The translations under genes and the position numbers were made by a program. From JALORV01 sp963775635 (GTDB taxonomy: Bacteria > Pseudomonadota > Gammaproteobacteria > Burkholderiales > Burkholderiaceae_F), in the NCBI GenBank assembly GCA_963775635.1, contig CAVZJO010000007.1, positions 223,301 to 287,300 on the forward strand: DNA of 64,000 bases, written 5' to 3'. The notes under the pieces are model-generated. The model was not told the DNA's origin. It made no database searches and saw nothing but the letters and a program-made list of their open reading frames with translations. The first letter of the stretch is position 1. Every line of letters starts with the position of its first letter. This document shows, piece after piece, positions 25,165 to 32,804 of the stretch.

Positions 25165-26526
25165 TCATGCGTGGGTTTGCTCTGATTCGGCTGCATCCCG
25201 GGCCGCATACGACTCGAGGCGGTTGTACAGCGTCTTCAGGCTGATCCCGAGCATCGCGGCTGCGTGCTTCTTCACTCCGCCGCAGCGTGCCAGCGTCGCC
25301 ATCGTGACGCGGCGGTCGATTTCATCGAGCGGCGTGCCGATGCGCACCGTGATCAGGTCGTCGGTGTCTTCCATCGCCGCGCCCGTCGGGGGCGCGTCGC
25401 TGTCGTCGATCACGCTGCCGGCATGCAGATACGCCCGGTGAACGAAATTCTGCAGTTCGCGCACGTTGCCGGGCCAGGCATGCTGGTTCAGTCGGGCAAG
25501 GGCTGCGCGCGAGAACCGCTTATGCGTTCCTTCAGTCCGATTGATTTCGTCGAGGAAATGCTGCGCGAGCAGTCCGAGATCGGAGTCGCGCTGCCGCAGC
25601 GGCGGCACACGAAGCGGGAAGACACTCAACCGTTGCAACAGGTCTTCCCTGAACAGGCCCTCGTGGATGGCGGTCGCCAACGGACGCTCGGTGCTCGCCA
25701 CGATGCGTACGTCGGCTGCGACCGGTGTCGTAGCCTGCTCGGCGACGAAATGCCCCGATTCGAGGAAGCGCAGCAGCTTCACCTGAGCCGCTACCGGCAA
25801 CGCGCCGATTTGCGCCAGCAGCACGGTTCCCCCATGGGCTCGCTCCAGCGCGCCGACATGGCGCTGCTCCGCGCCGCCCGATGCGTCCCGTCCGAAGAGA
25901 TCCGCTTCGATCGAGTGCGAAGGAACCGCGCTGCAATCAAGCATCAGAAACGGCGCACGTTTGCGGCGAGAGAGTTCGTGCAGGGTGCGCGCGACGAGGG
26001 TCTTGCCGCTCCCCTGCTCGCCGATTAGAAGCACCGGGGCGGAAGTCGGCGCGACGCGCGCGATCCGGTCGTACAGTTCCTGCATCGGTACGGAGGCTCC
26101 CAGCAGGAGTCCGAAGCGTCCGGCGCGTCGCAATTCGTCGCGCAGTTCGCCGATCTCCTGCTTCAGATCCGCGGTGCGCGGCTGGCGCCGCAGCAGCTGA
26201 ACCAGTCGATCGACATCGATCGGCTTCATCAGGTAGTCGCTGGCACCGAGGCGCAGTCCTTCGATGGCGCTGTCGATCGAAGCGTGGCCGGTAACGAGAA
26301 CGACATCCGTTCCCAACGGACGTTGCAGATCCCGCATCAGCGAAATGCCGTTGCCGTCGGGTAGCCTGAGATCGACGAGAATCAGGTCCGGCGTACGGCG
26401 ACTCAGTTGGGCGCGCGCAGTCTTCAGCGAGTCGGCTTGAACGACGATGAACCCTTCGCGCGTAACGATTCCTGCCAGCAGCTCCCGCGAGTCGGCATCG
26501 TCATCGACGACCAGCGCGTATGGCAT
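25165..26526 (-). CDS. NtrC-type response regulator lacking GAFTGA and Walker B acids
   Basis: The 453 residues parallel the canonical regulator at 2658-4064: receiver (D8-D10, D52, K101), AAA+ domain with intact Walker A (GEQGSGKT 169-176) and arginine-finger segment (REDLLQRLSVFPLRVPPLR), and Fis HTH (MLGISLKTLYNRL). Where the first protein has GSFTGAN, this one has RDASGGAEQ and is two residues shorter; where it has LLLDEI, this one has VLLAQI (235-240). Without the sigma-54 contact loop and the catalytic Asp-Glu pair it should not hydrolyse ATP or open complexes. It may repress, titrate, or form mixed hexamers with its paralogue. Confidence 0.93.
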   Translation of the reverse strand: MPYALVVDDDADSRELLAGIVTREGFIVVQADSLKTARAQLSRRTPDLILVDLRLPDGNGISLMRDLQRPLGTDVVLVTGHASIDSAIEGLRLGASDYLMKPIDVDRLVQLLRRQPRTADLKQEIGELRDELRRAGRFGLLLGASVPMQELYDRIARVAPTSAPVLLIGEQGSGKTLVARTLHELSRRKRAPFLMLDCSAVPSHSIEADLFGRDASGGAEQRHVGALERAHGGTVLLAQIGALPVAAQVKLLRFLESGHFVAEQATTPVAADVRIVASTERPLATAIHEGLFREDLLQRLSVFPLRVPPLRQRDSDLGLLAQHFLDEINRTEGTHKRFSRAALARLNQHAWPGNVRELQNFVHRAYLHAGSVIDDSDAPPTGAAMEDTDDLITVRIGTPLDEIDRRVTMATLARCGGVKKHAAAMLGISLKTLYNRLESYAARDAAESEQTHA

Positions 26527-26653
26527 GCCGGGCTCAGGGAAGCGTCACTCGAATTTGCGCGCGATACTGCTGCGCAACCGACTTGAGGGGTTCGCCCGGA
26601 TGAGGTGGCGAATGGTCCCCCTGCCGAGTGACGTCCCTGAGTCCTGGCTTATG

Positions 26654-26971
26654 TCAGCTTGACGGGGCACGCACAACGACGGAGTTCTGCACCTGCTTGA
26701 CGCCCGGCACCGCGGCGGCCAGCTGGGCGGCACGCTGACGCTCGGCTTCGCTGGTCGCAAAGCCACTCAACTGCACCACGCCCTTGAGAGTCTCGACCGA
26801 GATGCGGGTTGCAGCCACGGTCTTGTCCTCGGCAAAGCGCGATTTGACACGCGCAGTGATCGTCGCATCGTCGACGTACTCGCCGGTGGTACTCTGGCCG
26901 CTGGTTACAGAACATGCCGCGGTGAAGAGGCTGAGACAGCCGATCATCACAGCCGCCAAGATCTTCTTCAT
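26654..26971 (-). CDS. BON-domain lipoprotein 2
   Basis: The 105 residues have a lipoprotein signal (MKKILAAVMIGCLSLFTAAC) and one BON domain at about 35-102 (DDATITARVKSRFAEDK, LKGVVQLSGFATS, GVKQVQNSVVV). AAAGGA precedes ATG 26971. It is similar in size, domain and promoter type to the BON lipoprotein at 2172-2558. It lies just upstream of the degenerate NtrC-type gene on the same strand (127-nt gap), so read-through is possible. Confidence 0.92.
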   Translation of the reverse strand: MKKILAAVMIGCLSLFTAACSVTSGQSTTGEYVDDATITARVKSRFAEDKTVAATRISVETLKGVVQLSGFATSEAERQRAAQLAAAVPGVKQVQNSVVVRAPSS

Positions 26972-27036
26972 CTGGTAGTCCTTTCGCTTTGAAGGGGAAA
27001 AATTGGCAACGCCGCGTAGGGCGCCGCCCTTAACCC

Positions 27037-27052
27037 TGCAACCGGTGTGCCC
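27037..27052 (-). promoter_or_regulatory. sigma-54 promoter of BON lipoprotein 2
   Basis: The minus strand reads GGGCACACCGGTTGCA with N10 spacing. The predicted start is near 27026, giving a 55-nt leader. Confidence 0.75.
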
Positions 27053-27382
27053 GACAGCGGGCGCAGTTAGCCTTTGCCGCGGTCCCGCGCACGGCGGGCA
27101 GCTCGCTTTCTCGCGAACCTTCAGTTCGTAGCTTTCGGTCAAGCGCAGTTCGGGAAGTTCATCTCGTTCACCAACCGAGCATCGTTGCAAATGCGACGAG
27201 GCTCGCGCCCCGACGTGCAAACGCCCGACTTGAGATGTTCGGCTGCAACCCGCCGATCACGTGCAGGGTTGAGCGGAGCGCGGTAATGAGTCTCCCTCGA
27301 ATCCAGCCACCCTGAAGCTGCGCAGACGGCCGACTCCGACGCGGGTACTGCCTTCGCCTCGGTGCCTGCCGCTGCTCTTAAG
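27053..27382. other. Gene-poor stretch
   Basis: No reading frame here has a ribosome-binding site or motif. The long minus-strand frame crossing it is open mainly because of base composition. Confidence 0.4.
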
Positions 27383-27706
27383 CTACTCGGTCGTCTCCTC
27401 CTCATGACCATTTCTTCCAAGCGGCGCGACTTGCCCGGCGTGTCCCACTGCGGTTGCGGGGCTCGCCCTCGTCGGACGCTTTCCTCCGGCAGACCGTGTT
27501 CAGCCATCAACTGACTGCGCCGCTGCTGCATTTCTTGCAGCAACCGCCTCCCCCGTCGATCCCCGTGCGATTGATCTGCTCGAAGATCTCCGAGTCTTCC
27601 TCGCGGATGTGATGCTTTGACGTGCTCGCCAAGCACGTTAAGGCTCGCGGCGCACCTGTCGTCTTCCGAGGTCATCAGCTGCAGGTGGGCTATGGAGTGC
27701 GGCACG
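27383..27706 (-). pseudogene. Truncated, frameshifted hemerythrin (HHE) gene
   Basis: Pieces of one hemerythrin-like domain lie in three frames: LMTSEDDRCAASLNVLGEHVK, then (one base off, 27612-27555) HHIREEDSEIFEQINRTGID, then GRRLLQEMQQRRSQLMAEHGL. Joined in order they give the second half of an HHE domain, with the EHxxHHxxEE iron-binding signature. The first helix pair is missing and replaced by the promoter region of the gene at 27762. At least two frameshifts are needed, so it is a remnant. Confidence 0.65.
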
Positions 27707-27715
27707 CATCCTGCT
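27700..27715 (+). promoter_or_regulatory. sigma-54 promoter of 86-aa protein / galU unit
   Basis: CGGCACGCATCCTGCT: perfect -24, N10 spacing, CTGC at -12. The predicted start is near 27726. Confidence 0.6.
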
Positions 27716-27761
27716 TTCCTATGAATGGAATGGCCTCGAGGCCGCGATTGAAGGAGATGCC

Positions 27762-28022
27762 ATGCCATTACGCGGAGATCGCTTGCGCTGGCCGCCGCGA
27801 CTGTCACGTCGCCAGACCGGCACCCGACAAACGCTGGCGACCGACGAGCAGTCACCGGCGCCGCGTCAGCCCAACGAAAAGGACCTGTCGACCGATGCGC
27901 AAGGAAGCCCGCCGCGCAAGGTGATCGAGCAGGCGCGGCGCGATCTCGAAGGAGGCCTGGAGGACACCGACTGCCGTAATCGAGCGCAGGAGGTGATAGA
28001 GGAAGCCGAGGGGAAGAAATGA
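27762..28022 (+). CDS. Small hydrophilic protein preceding galU
   Basis: The 86 residues begin MPLRGDRLRWPPRLSRRQTG and are strongly hydrophilic, with an acidic/basic helical C-terminal half (KVIEQARRDLEGGLEDTD). AAGGAGATGCC precedes the ATG. The stop overlaps the galU start as ATGA, so the two are translationally coupled. The family is not recognised; it looks like another small stress-type protein. Confidence 0.75.
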   Translation: MPLRGDRLRWPPRLSRRQTGTRQTLATDEQSPAPRQPNEKDLSTDAQGSPPRKVIEQARRDLEGGLEDTDCRNRAQEVIEEAEGKK

Positions 28023-29039
28023 AGCTGCTCGATCGCCTGTTCGCTGTGCGGCGCGATGGCGCGCCCGATCGAGTCCATGCCCTGCCGCGCCGGGTGCGCA
28101 AGGCCGTGCTGCCCGTCGCCGGACTGGGAACGGCATTTTTGCCGCTCACCAAGGCGTTGCCGAAGGAGATGCTGCCGATCGTCGATCGGCCGCTGATCCA
28201 GTACGCGGTCGACGAAGCCCTGGCCGCCGGCATTCGGGATCTGATCCTTGTCACCCATCGCAGCAAACGCGCCATCGAGGACTATTTCGATCGCGCCCTC
28301 GAGATCGAACGCGAACTCGAACGCCGCGGACGTCAGAGAGAGCTTGCTGCACTGAGGGACGTCGCCTCCGGGCCTTTGCACATTGCCTATGCAAGGCAAG
28401 CCGCACCGCTGGGTCTCGGGCACGCGATTCACAGTGCACGACACCTGATCGGCGACGAGCCGTTCGCGGTGATCCTGCCCGACGATTTGCTCGACCCGAG
28501 TGCCCCGCTGCTCGCCGAGATGATCGAACGCTTTCAACGCTCGGGCTGCTCGGTGGTCGCCGTGCATTCCGTCCCCTCGGACAAGATGTCGCGCTATGGC
28601 AGCGTCGAACTATCGGCCAACGAGTCATCCCGCGACGAGATCACCGGCATCGTCGAGAAACCGTCGCAGTCCGGACCGAGCCGACACCCCGTGGTCGGCC
28701 GCTACATTTTCACCCCCACAATCCTGGAGTGCCTCGATGGCCTCGAGCCCGGCACGCAACGACGAGGTGCAGTTGACCGACGGTATCGCGCGACTGCTTC
28801 GCCGCGAACCGGTCCAGGCCTGCGAGTTCCGCGGCGCGCGCTATGACTGCGGTACGCGGATCGGATTTCTCGCGGCCACACTTGCGTTCGCGTCGAAACA
28901 TGGTGAACTCGGCGGCGAATTCTGCGCGCACGTGAAGGAGTTCGCAGATCGGCTCCCGTCGAACTCGGCCGCGAACCCGGTTGCTGCTGTCGAGCGTTCA
29001 CCAGCGCCCGCCCCTCAGCTGACCGTGGTATCGCGATAA
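28019..29039 (+). pseudogene. galU: UTP-glucose-1-phosphate uridylyltransferase, frameshifted
   Basis: The frame from 28019 has the GalU pattern KAVLPVAGLGTAFLP, LTKALPKEMLPIVD, GLGHAIHSA and VVGRYIFTPTILECL. Near 28757 it must skip one base to continue as RNDEVQLTDGIARLLRREPV and the normal C-terminal YDCGTRIGFL. Joined, it is about 339 residues. The conserved Arg of the GxGTRxLPxTK nucleotide-binding loop is Ala here (GLGTAFLP), so even a repaired protein may be impaired. The intact enzyme would supply UDP-glucose for glycolipid and polysaccharide synthesis. It is co-transcribed with the 86-aa gene. Confidence 0.85.
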
Positions 29040-29071
29040 CCCTTCTCTAGCCGCACCGAGCCGCAAAGGGT

Positions 29072-29087
29072 GGGCACGCCATTTGCT
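29072..29087 (+). promoter_or_regulatory. sigma-54 promoter of rpoN itself
   Basis: GGGCACGCCATTTGCT matches consensus with GG-N10-GC. The predicted start is near 29098, 108 nt before ATG 29206, so RpoN should activate its own gene. Confidence 0.78.
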
Positions 29088-29205
29088 CCAGAGGCCCTCC
29101 AGAGACGTCGGCGACTGCATAGCGCAGCGGCGGCGACTGCTTCTGGCAAAGGCCGCCGCCGCGACGGCGCGACAACGCAAGGCCTGGCCATCCACAGGAG
29201 GAAGG

Positions 29206-30675
29206 ATGACGCAAACGCGGCTCCGTCAAGAGCACCGTCAGCAACAGACATTGACCCCCCGGCTGCAGCAGGCAGTGAGGCTGCTGCAACTCTCATCGCT
29301 CGATTTCGCCCAGGAGGTCAACCAGGCGATCGAGAACAATCCGTTCCTGGAGCCTGATGACGTCGACAACGACGCGACAGCGGCAGCCGCATCGGCCGCG
29401 GCGCGCGAACCGGCAGCGACGGCAGCGGAGCCTCCACAGGTCACCATCGTCGATACGCCACCGGACTCGCCCCATGCCGATAGCGAATGGGAAAGCAGTT
29501 CGTGGGCTCAGTACGGTAGTCCGGGATCGCGGCACGCGAACGGGTCAGACTCCGACGTCGACTTTGCCGACCTTGCGGCCGCCGATCAATCGCTGCGCGA
29601 CTATCTGCGCTCGCAGGTGCAACTGCTGCCCGCGTCGGAGCGCGACCGCGTGTTGATGACGACGCTGGTCGAGGCACTCGATGAGGATGGCTATCTGCGG
29701 GTTTCAATGGATGAGGTGAGCGTGCTTTCCGGGCTGGAGCCGCCGCCCGACCCCGACGAGTTGCTGGTGGCATTGCGGCTGGTGCAGTCGCTCGAACCAA
29801 CAGGGATCGCCGCGCGCGATCTCAGGGAATGCCTGCTGCTGCAACTGCGCGAGCTGCAGAACGGCGACCGCACGCCGGTGCATTGCCTTGCAACGCGCGT
29901 CGTCGATGAATGTCTGGACCGGGTGGCCTTGCGCGACACGACCGGCATCGCGCGCGCACTGGGAGCCACGGTGACCGACGTCGAACGTGCGGTGGACTGC
30001 ATACGACACCTCGAGCCGCGGCCCGGCTGGCGATATGGCGCGTCGGATACCCGGTTCATCACGCCCGACATCATCGTCCGCAAGGTGCGGGACGAGTGGA
30101 CCGTGATGCTGAATCCGGACGTGGTGCCGCGTGTGCGCCTGAACCGCATGTATGCCGACCTGTTCCGCAGCCATCGGGACTCGCGCCATTCGGACCTTGC
30201 TGCCCAACTTCAGGAAGCGCGCTGGACGGTGCGCAACGTCGAACAGCGCTTCTCGACGATCCTGCGTGTGGGACAAGCGATCGCTCAGCGCCAGCGCAAT
30301 TTCCTGGAATACGGCGAGCTCGCCATGAGACCGCTCGGGCTGCGCGAGATCGCCGAAGAACTCGGCCTGCACGAATCGACGGTATCGCGCGTGACCAACA
30401 ACAAGTACATGGCTACGCCACTGGGCGTGTTCGAGCTGAAGTTCTTCTTCTCGCGTGCGCTCGCCACTGCCAACGGCGGCGCATGCTCGACTACGGCGAT
30501 ACGCGGCGCCATCAAGGAAATGATCGACGCCGAAGACTCGCGTAATCCGCTGTCGGATGCTCACATTGCCCGCATCCTGTCGCGCCAGGGCTTGCAGGTC
30601 GCCCGCCGGACCGTGACCAAGTACCGGCAAATGATGAAGGTCCTGCCCTACGAAGCGCGACGCCGCGACCACTAG
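29206..30675 (+). CDS. rpoN: RNA polymerase sigma-54 factor
   Basis: The 489 residues include region I (Gln/Leu-rich LRQEHRQQQTLTPRLQQAVRLLQL), an acidic region II, the core-binding domain, the HTH (LREIAEELGLHESTVSRVTN) and the RpoN box ARRTVTKYR at 466-474 (usual form ARRTVAKYR). ATG 29206 has AGGAGGA; an in-frame upstream extension is unlikely. Usual rpoN neighbours (lptB, hpf, ptsN) are absent; instead it sits among stress genes, so it is probably an additional RpoN. It directs transcription from -24/-12 promoters only with an NtrC-type activator such as 2658-4064. Confidence 0.96.
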   Translation: MTQTRLRQEHRQQQTLTPRLQQAVRLLQLSSLDFAQEVNQAIENNPFLEPDDVDNDATAAAASAAAREPAATAAEPPQVTIVDTPPDSPHADSEWESSSWAQYGSPGSRHANGSDSDVDFADLAAADQSLRDYLRSQVQLLPASERDRVLMTTLVEALDEDGYLRVSMDEVSVLSGLEPPPDPDELLVALRLVQSLEPTGIAARDLRECLLLQLRELQNGDRTPVHCLATRVVDECLDRVALRDTTGIARALGATVTDVERAVDCIRHLEPRPGWRYGASDTRFITPDIIVRKVRDEWTVMLNPDVVPRVRLNRMYADLFRSHRDSRHSDLAAQLQEARWTVRNVEQRFSTILRVGQAIAQRQRNFLEYGELAMRPLGLREIAEELGLHESTVSRVTNNKYMATPLGVFELKFFFSRALATANGGACSTTAIRGAIKEMIDAEDSRNPLSDAHIARILSRQGLQVARRTVTKYRQMMKVLPYEARRRDH

Positions 30676-30696
30676 CCCAGCCAGAAAGCAGACATG

Positions 30697-30727
30697 AAAA
30701 AGGCGGTCCGATATGCATCGGACCGCC
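30697..30727 (-). terminator. Intrinsic terminator of the G/Y/Q-rich protein gene
   Basis: GGCGGTCCGAT and ATCGGACCGCC pair as an 11-bp stem with loop ATGC. On the minus strand the stem is followed by five T residues. It may also slow transcripts from rpoN. Confidence 0.8.
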
Positions 30728-30749
30728 CGAAGTGCGCGTGACGCCTGCT

Positions 30750-31851
30750 TTACTTCTTCTTCGTGCTGCTGCTGTCGTCGATCGAAGAGCCGGAAAGCGA
30801 GCCGCCCGACGTCGAGCTCCCGGAAGAGGAGAGTCCCGAGCTCGAGCCAGTGCCGTAGCTTCCCGATCCGCTGGATCCGCCGCGGGGCATCGAGGACTCG
30901 TCACGCTGGGCCGTGGATGCCTGGCTCTGGCGCGTGTTCCGCCATTGGTTGAACTCGTCGGAGAACTTCTGGAAGCGCTCCCGCCGCCAGGTCTGATAAT
31001 CGTCATCCAGTGCCTGCATGTGCTGCTCGCGCCACTGGTGATAGTCCGAGTCGAAAGTGCCCTGTCCCCCGCGGCCGCTCATGGCGCCGCCGGTGTAGTA
31101 CCCGCCGATGCCCGACTGCTCACCCTGCCAGCCCTGCTGACTCGGTGAGGTGCCGTACATGCCGCTGGTGCCCTGACTGGCCCACGCTCTGCCTTGAGAC
31201 CCGTATTCTTGGCCGTAGCCGCCGATGCCTTGCGACCATAGCCCTGCTGGCCATAGCCGCCCTGCGAACCGTACCCCTGCTGCCCAAAGCCGCCTTCCGA
31301 GCCATACAGACCATAGCCGCGCGAGCCGAAGCCACCTGGGCTTGGTGTCCGTGTTGTTGACCATAGCCGCCTTGGCCCTGCCAGCCATAGCCCGGCTGGC
31401 CATAACTGGGCTGGGATCCATATCCCTGCTGACCATAGCCTTGACCATAACCTTGACCATAGCCGCCTGGTGATCCGTATCCCGGTGAGCCATAGCCGCG
31501 CGGTGACTGTGAACCGTATCCCTGCGGACCATAGCCGCGCTGAGACTCGTAGCCCTGTTGGTCGTGGCCGCTTTGCGAACTGCCATAGCCTTGCGAGCCA
31601 TAGCCTCCTTGGCCGTAACCGCCATAGCCTTGCGAACCGTAACTCGGCGAGCTGTAAGTGCCGCCTTGTTGCGACCCGTAGCTTGGCGAGCCGTAGCCGC
31701 CTTGCGCGCTTCCAGTGGAGCCACTGCCTGAATAGCCGGCGCGCTCGCTCCACTGCGACCCTTGGCGTTCTTCGCCGCGCGCCTGCGATCCGCGGTCTTC
31801 ACCGCGATCACTTTCCTGCCGGCGAGAGCGCTCGTCGTCACGTTGACTCAT
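30750..31851 (-). pseudogene. Gly/Tyr/Gln/Ser-rich low-complexity protein, frameshifted
   Basis: ATG 31851 follows AAAGGG and opens MSQRDDERSRRQESDRGEDR. About 130 residues of GYGSQ/SYGSQ/GYGQ repeats follow, then the repeat continues in a second frame (about 31345-31215) and a third frame to the end. The C-terminal part has SDYHQWREQHMQALDDDYQ, a second YQTWRRERFQKF unit and an S/G-rich tail ending STKKK. Joined, it is about 365 residues. The repeats resemble eukaryotic FUS-type [G/S]Y[G/S] domains. The C-terminal D-Y-x-x-W-R repeats recur in uncharacterised betaproteobacterial proteins as I remember them. Indels in repeats may be assembly errors. Confidence 0.65.
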
Positions 31852-32185
31852 TGCGTATCCCTTTCGAAAGTTGATTTGGTCCTGTCTTCGCGATCAGCGC
31901 ATGAACGGAACGGCAAGCCGCGAGCGCCGCAGAACTGAACGGAACAAGATGTGCGCGGGTTGCAATTCCGGACTTCGCCTGATCGACGATCAATCAGGTA
32001 CGTCCTTGCGGCAATCTGCATTCCTGTGAGCGCAGTCTTCGCACGACATGCAAGGTCAAGCGCGCTGCGCTCAGTGCGCGCGTGTCGACGTCGAAGTGGA
32101 ACGGGCGAACGAATATAAAAAAAACGACCAGTCGCGCACGAATTGCGCAACCCGACACAGCCGATCATCGACAGCGAGGTGTCTG
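31852..32185. other. Intergenic stretch upstream of the G/Y/Q-rich gene
   Basis: No gene is seen. It holds the weak minus-strand sigma-54 candidate at 32010 and an A-run at about 32115-32123. Confidence 0.4.
32010..32025 (-). promoter_or_regulatory. weak sigma-54 promoter candidate for G/Y/Q-rich gene
   Basis: The minus strand reads AGGAATGCAGATTGCC, with N10 spacing and good TTGC but an altered -24. The leader would be about 150 nt. Confidence 0.4.
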
Positions 32186-32413
32186 TGTCTGCTTCCGAGA
32201 TGATGGCGCGGGGATTCCGTCGGACCGGTTTCCCGGCATCTTCGAGCTCTACGTGCGCGGCGAGCCGAACGCGAGCGCGTCAGGCCTTGGCGTGGGCCTG
32301 GCGCTCGCGGAAATGCTGACCGAACTACGTGGTGGCACGCTCGAAGCGCGCAGCGATGGCCCGCTCACGGCTCCGAGTTCATCGGCCGGTTGCCGCTCGC
32401 TGTTGCGGAGTAA
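32186..32413 (+). pseudogene. 3' remnant of a histidine kinase ATPase domain
   Basis: The frame reads CFRDDGAGIPSDRFPGIFEL, then SGLGVGLALAEML and LRGGTLEARSDGP, the G1, F and G2 boxes of a HATPase_c domain. One base off, it ends GSEFIGRLPLAVAE with a stop at 32411. No dimerisation domain, sensor or N-box precedes it. It is the end of a lost sensor kinase, which is notable because both NtrC-type regulators here lack adjacent kinases. Confidence 0.7.
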
Positions 32414-32446
32414 ATGTGTCGGCCGCGCACCGCAGGTATACGCGGC

Positions 32447-32680
32447 TTACTTGCCCTTCTTCTCGTCGCGATTCTCTCCGACCTCATGACCGACCACACC
32501 GCCGACGGCTGCACCGCCGACGGTACCGAGCACACTGCCCCCGCTTATCGCATGGCCAGCCGCGGCGCCCACTCCCGCTCCGATGGCAGTTCCTTTCTGT
32601 GCATCGCTCCAGGTACCGCATCCGGCAAGGGCGAGCGTCGCAACAATGGCAAGCGTGGTGTTTCTCGCTGATTTGCTCAT
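32447..32680 (-). CDS. Glycine-zipper lipoprotein (OsmB-like)
   Basis: The 77 residues have a lipoprotein signal (lipobox LAGC near residue 21) and a glycine-zipper membrane hairpin (GTAIGAGVGAAAGHAI, GTVGGAAVGGVVGHEVG) followed by a charged tail. This is the layout of OsmB/SlyB-like stress lipoproteins. Shine-Dalgarno GGAG precedes ATG 32680. I found no GG-N10-GC promoter in front of it. Confidence 0.88.
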   Translation of the reverse strand: MSKSARNTTLAIVATLALAGCGTWSDAQKGTAIGAGVGAAAGHAISGGSVLGTVGGAAVGGVVGHEVGENRDEKKGK

Positions 32681-32804
32681 CACGATCTCCTGCATGGTAG
32701 CGTTTTACCTCCCAACGCCACGTTCGATCGGGCGTCGGCCGTACAAGAGTTGGGCAATTCACGATGCCCCGATGTGTCGTGCTGGAGCTTGGAGCGGCTC
32801 AGCT

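Noticed and set aside
29704..30672. 322-codon minus-strand frame opposite rpoN
   Set aside because: Antisense shadow of an intact rpoN.
30697..30727. Hairpin as the terminator of rpoN on the plus strand
   Set aside because: The T-run is only on the minus-strand side, so it belongs to the convergent gene.
32681..32800. Sigma-54 site for the OsmB-like gene
   Set aside because: The only GCAAT candidate has wrong spacing (11 instead of 10).
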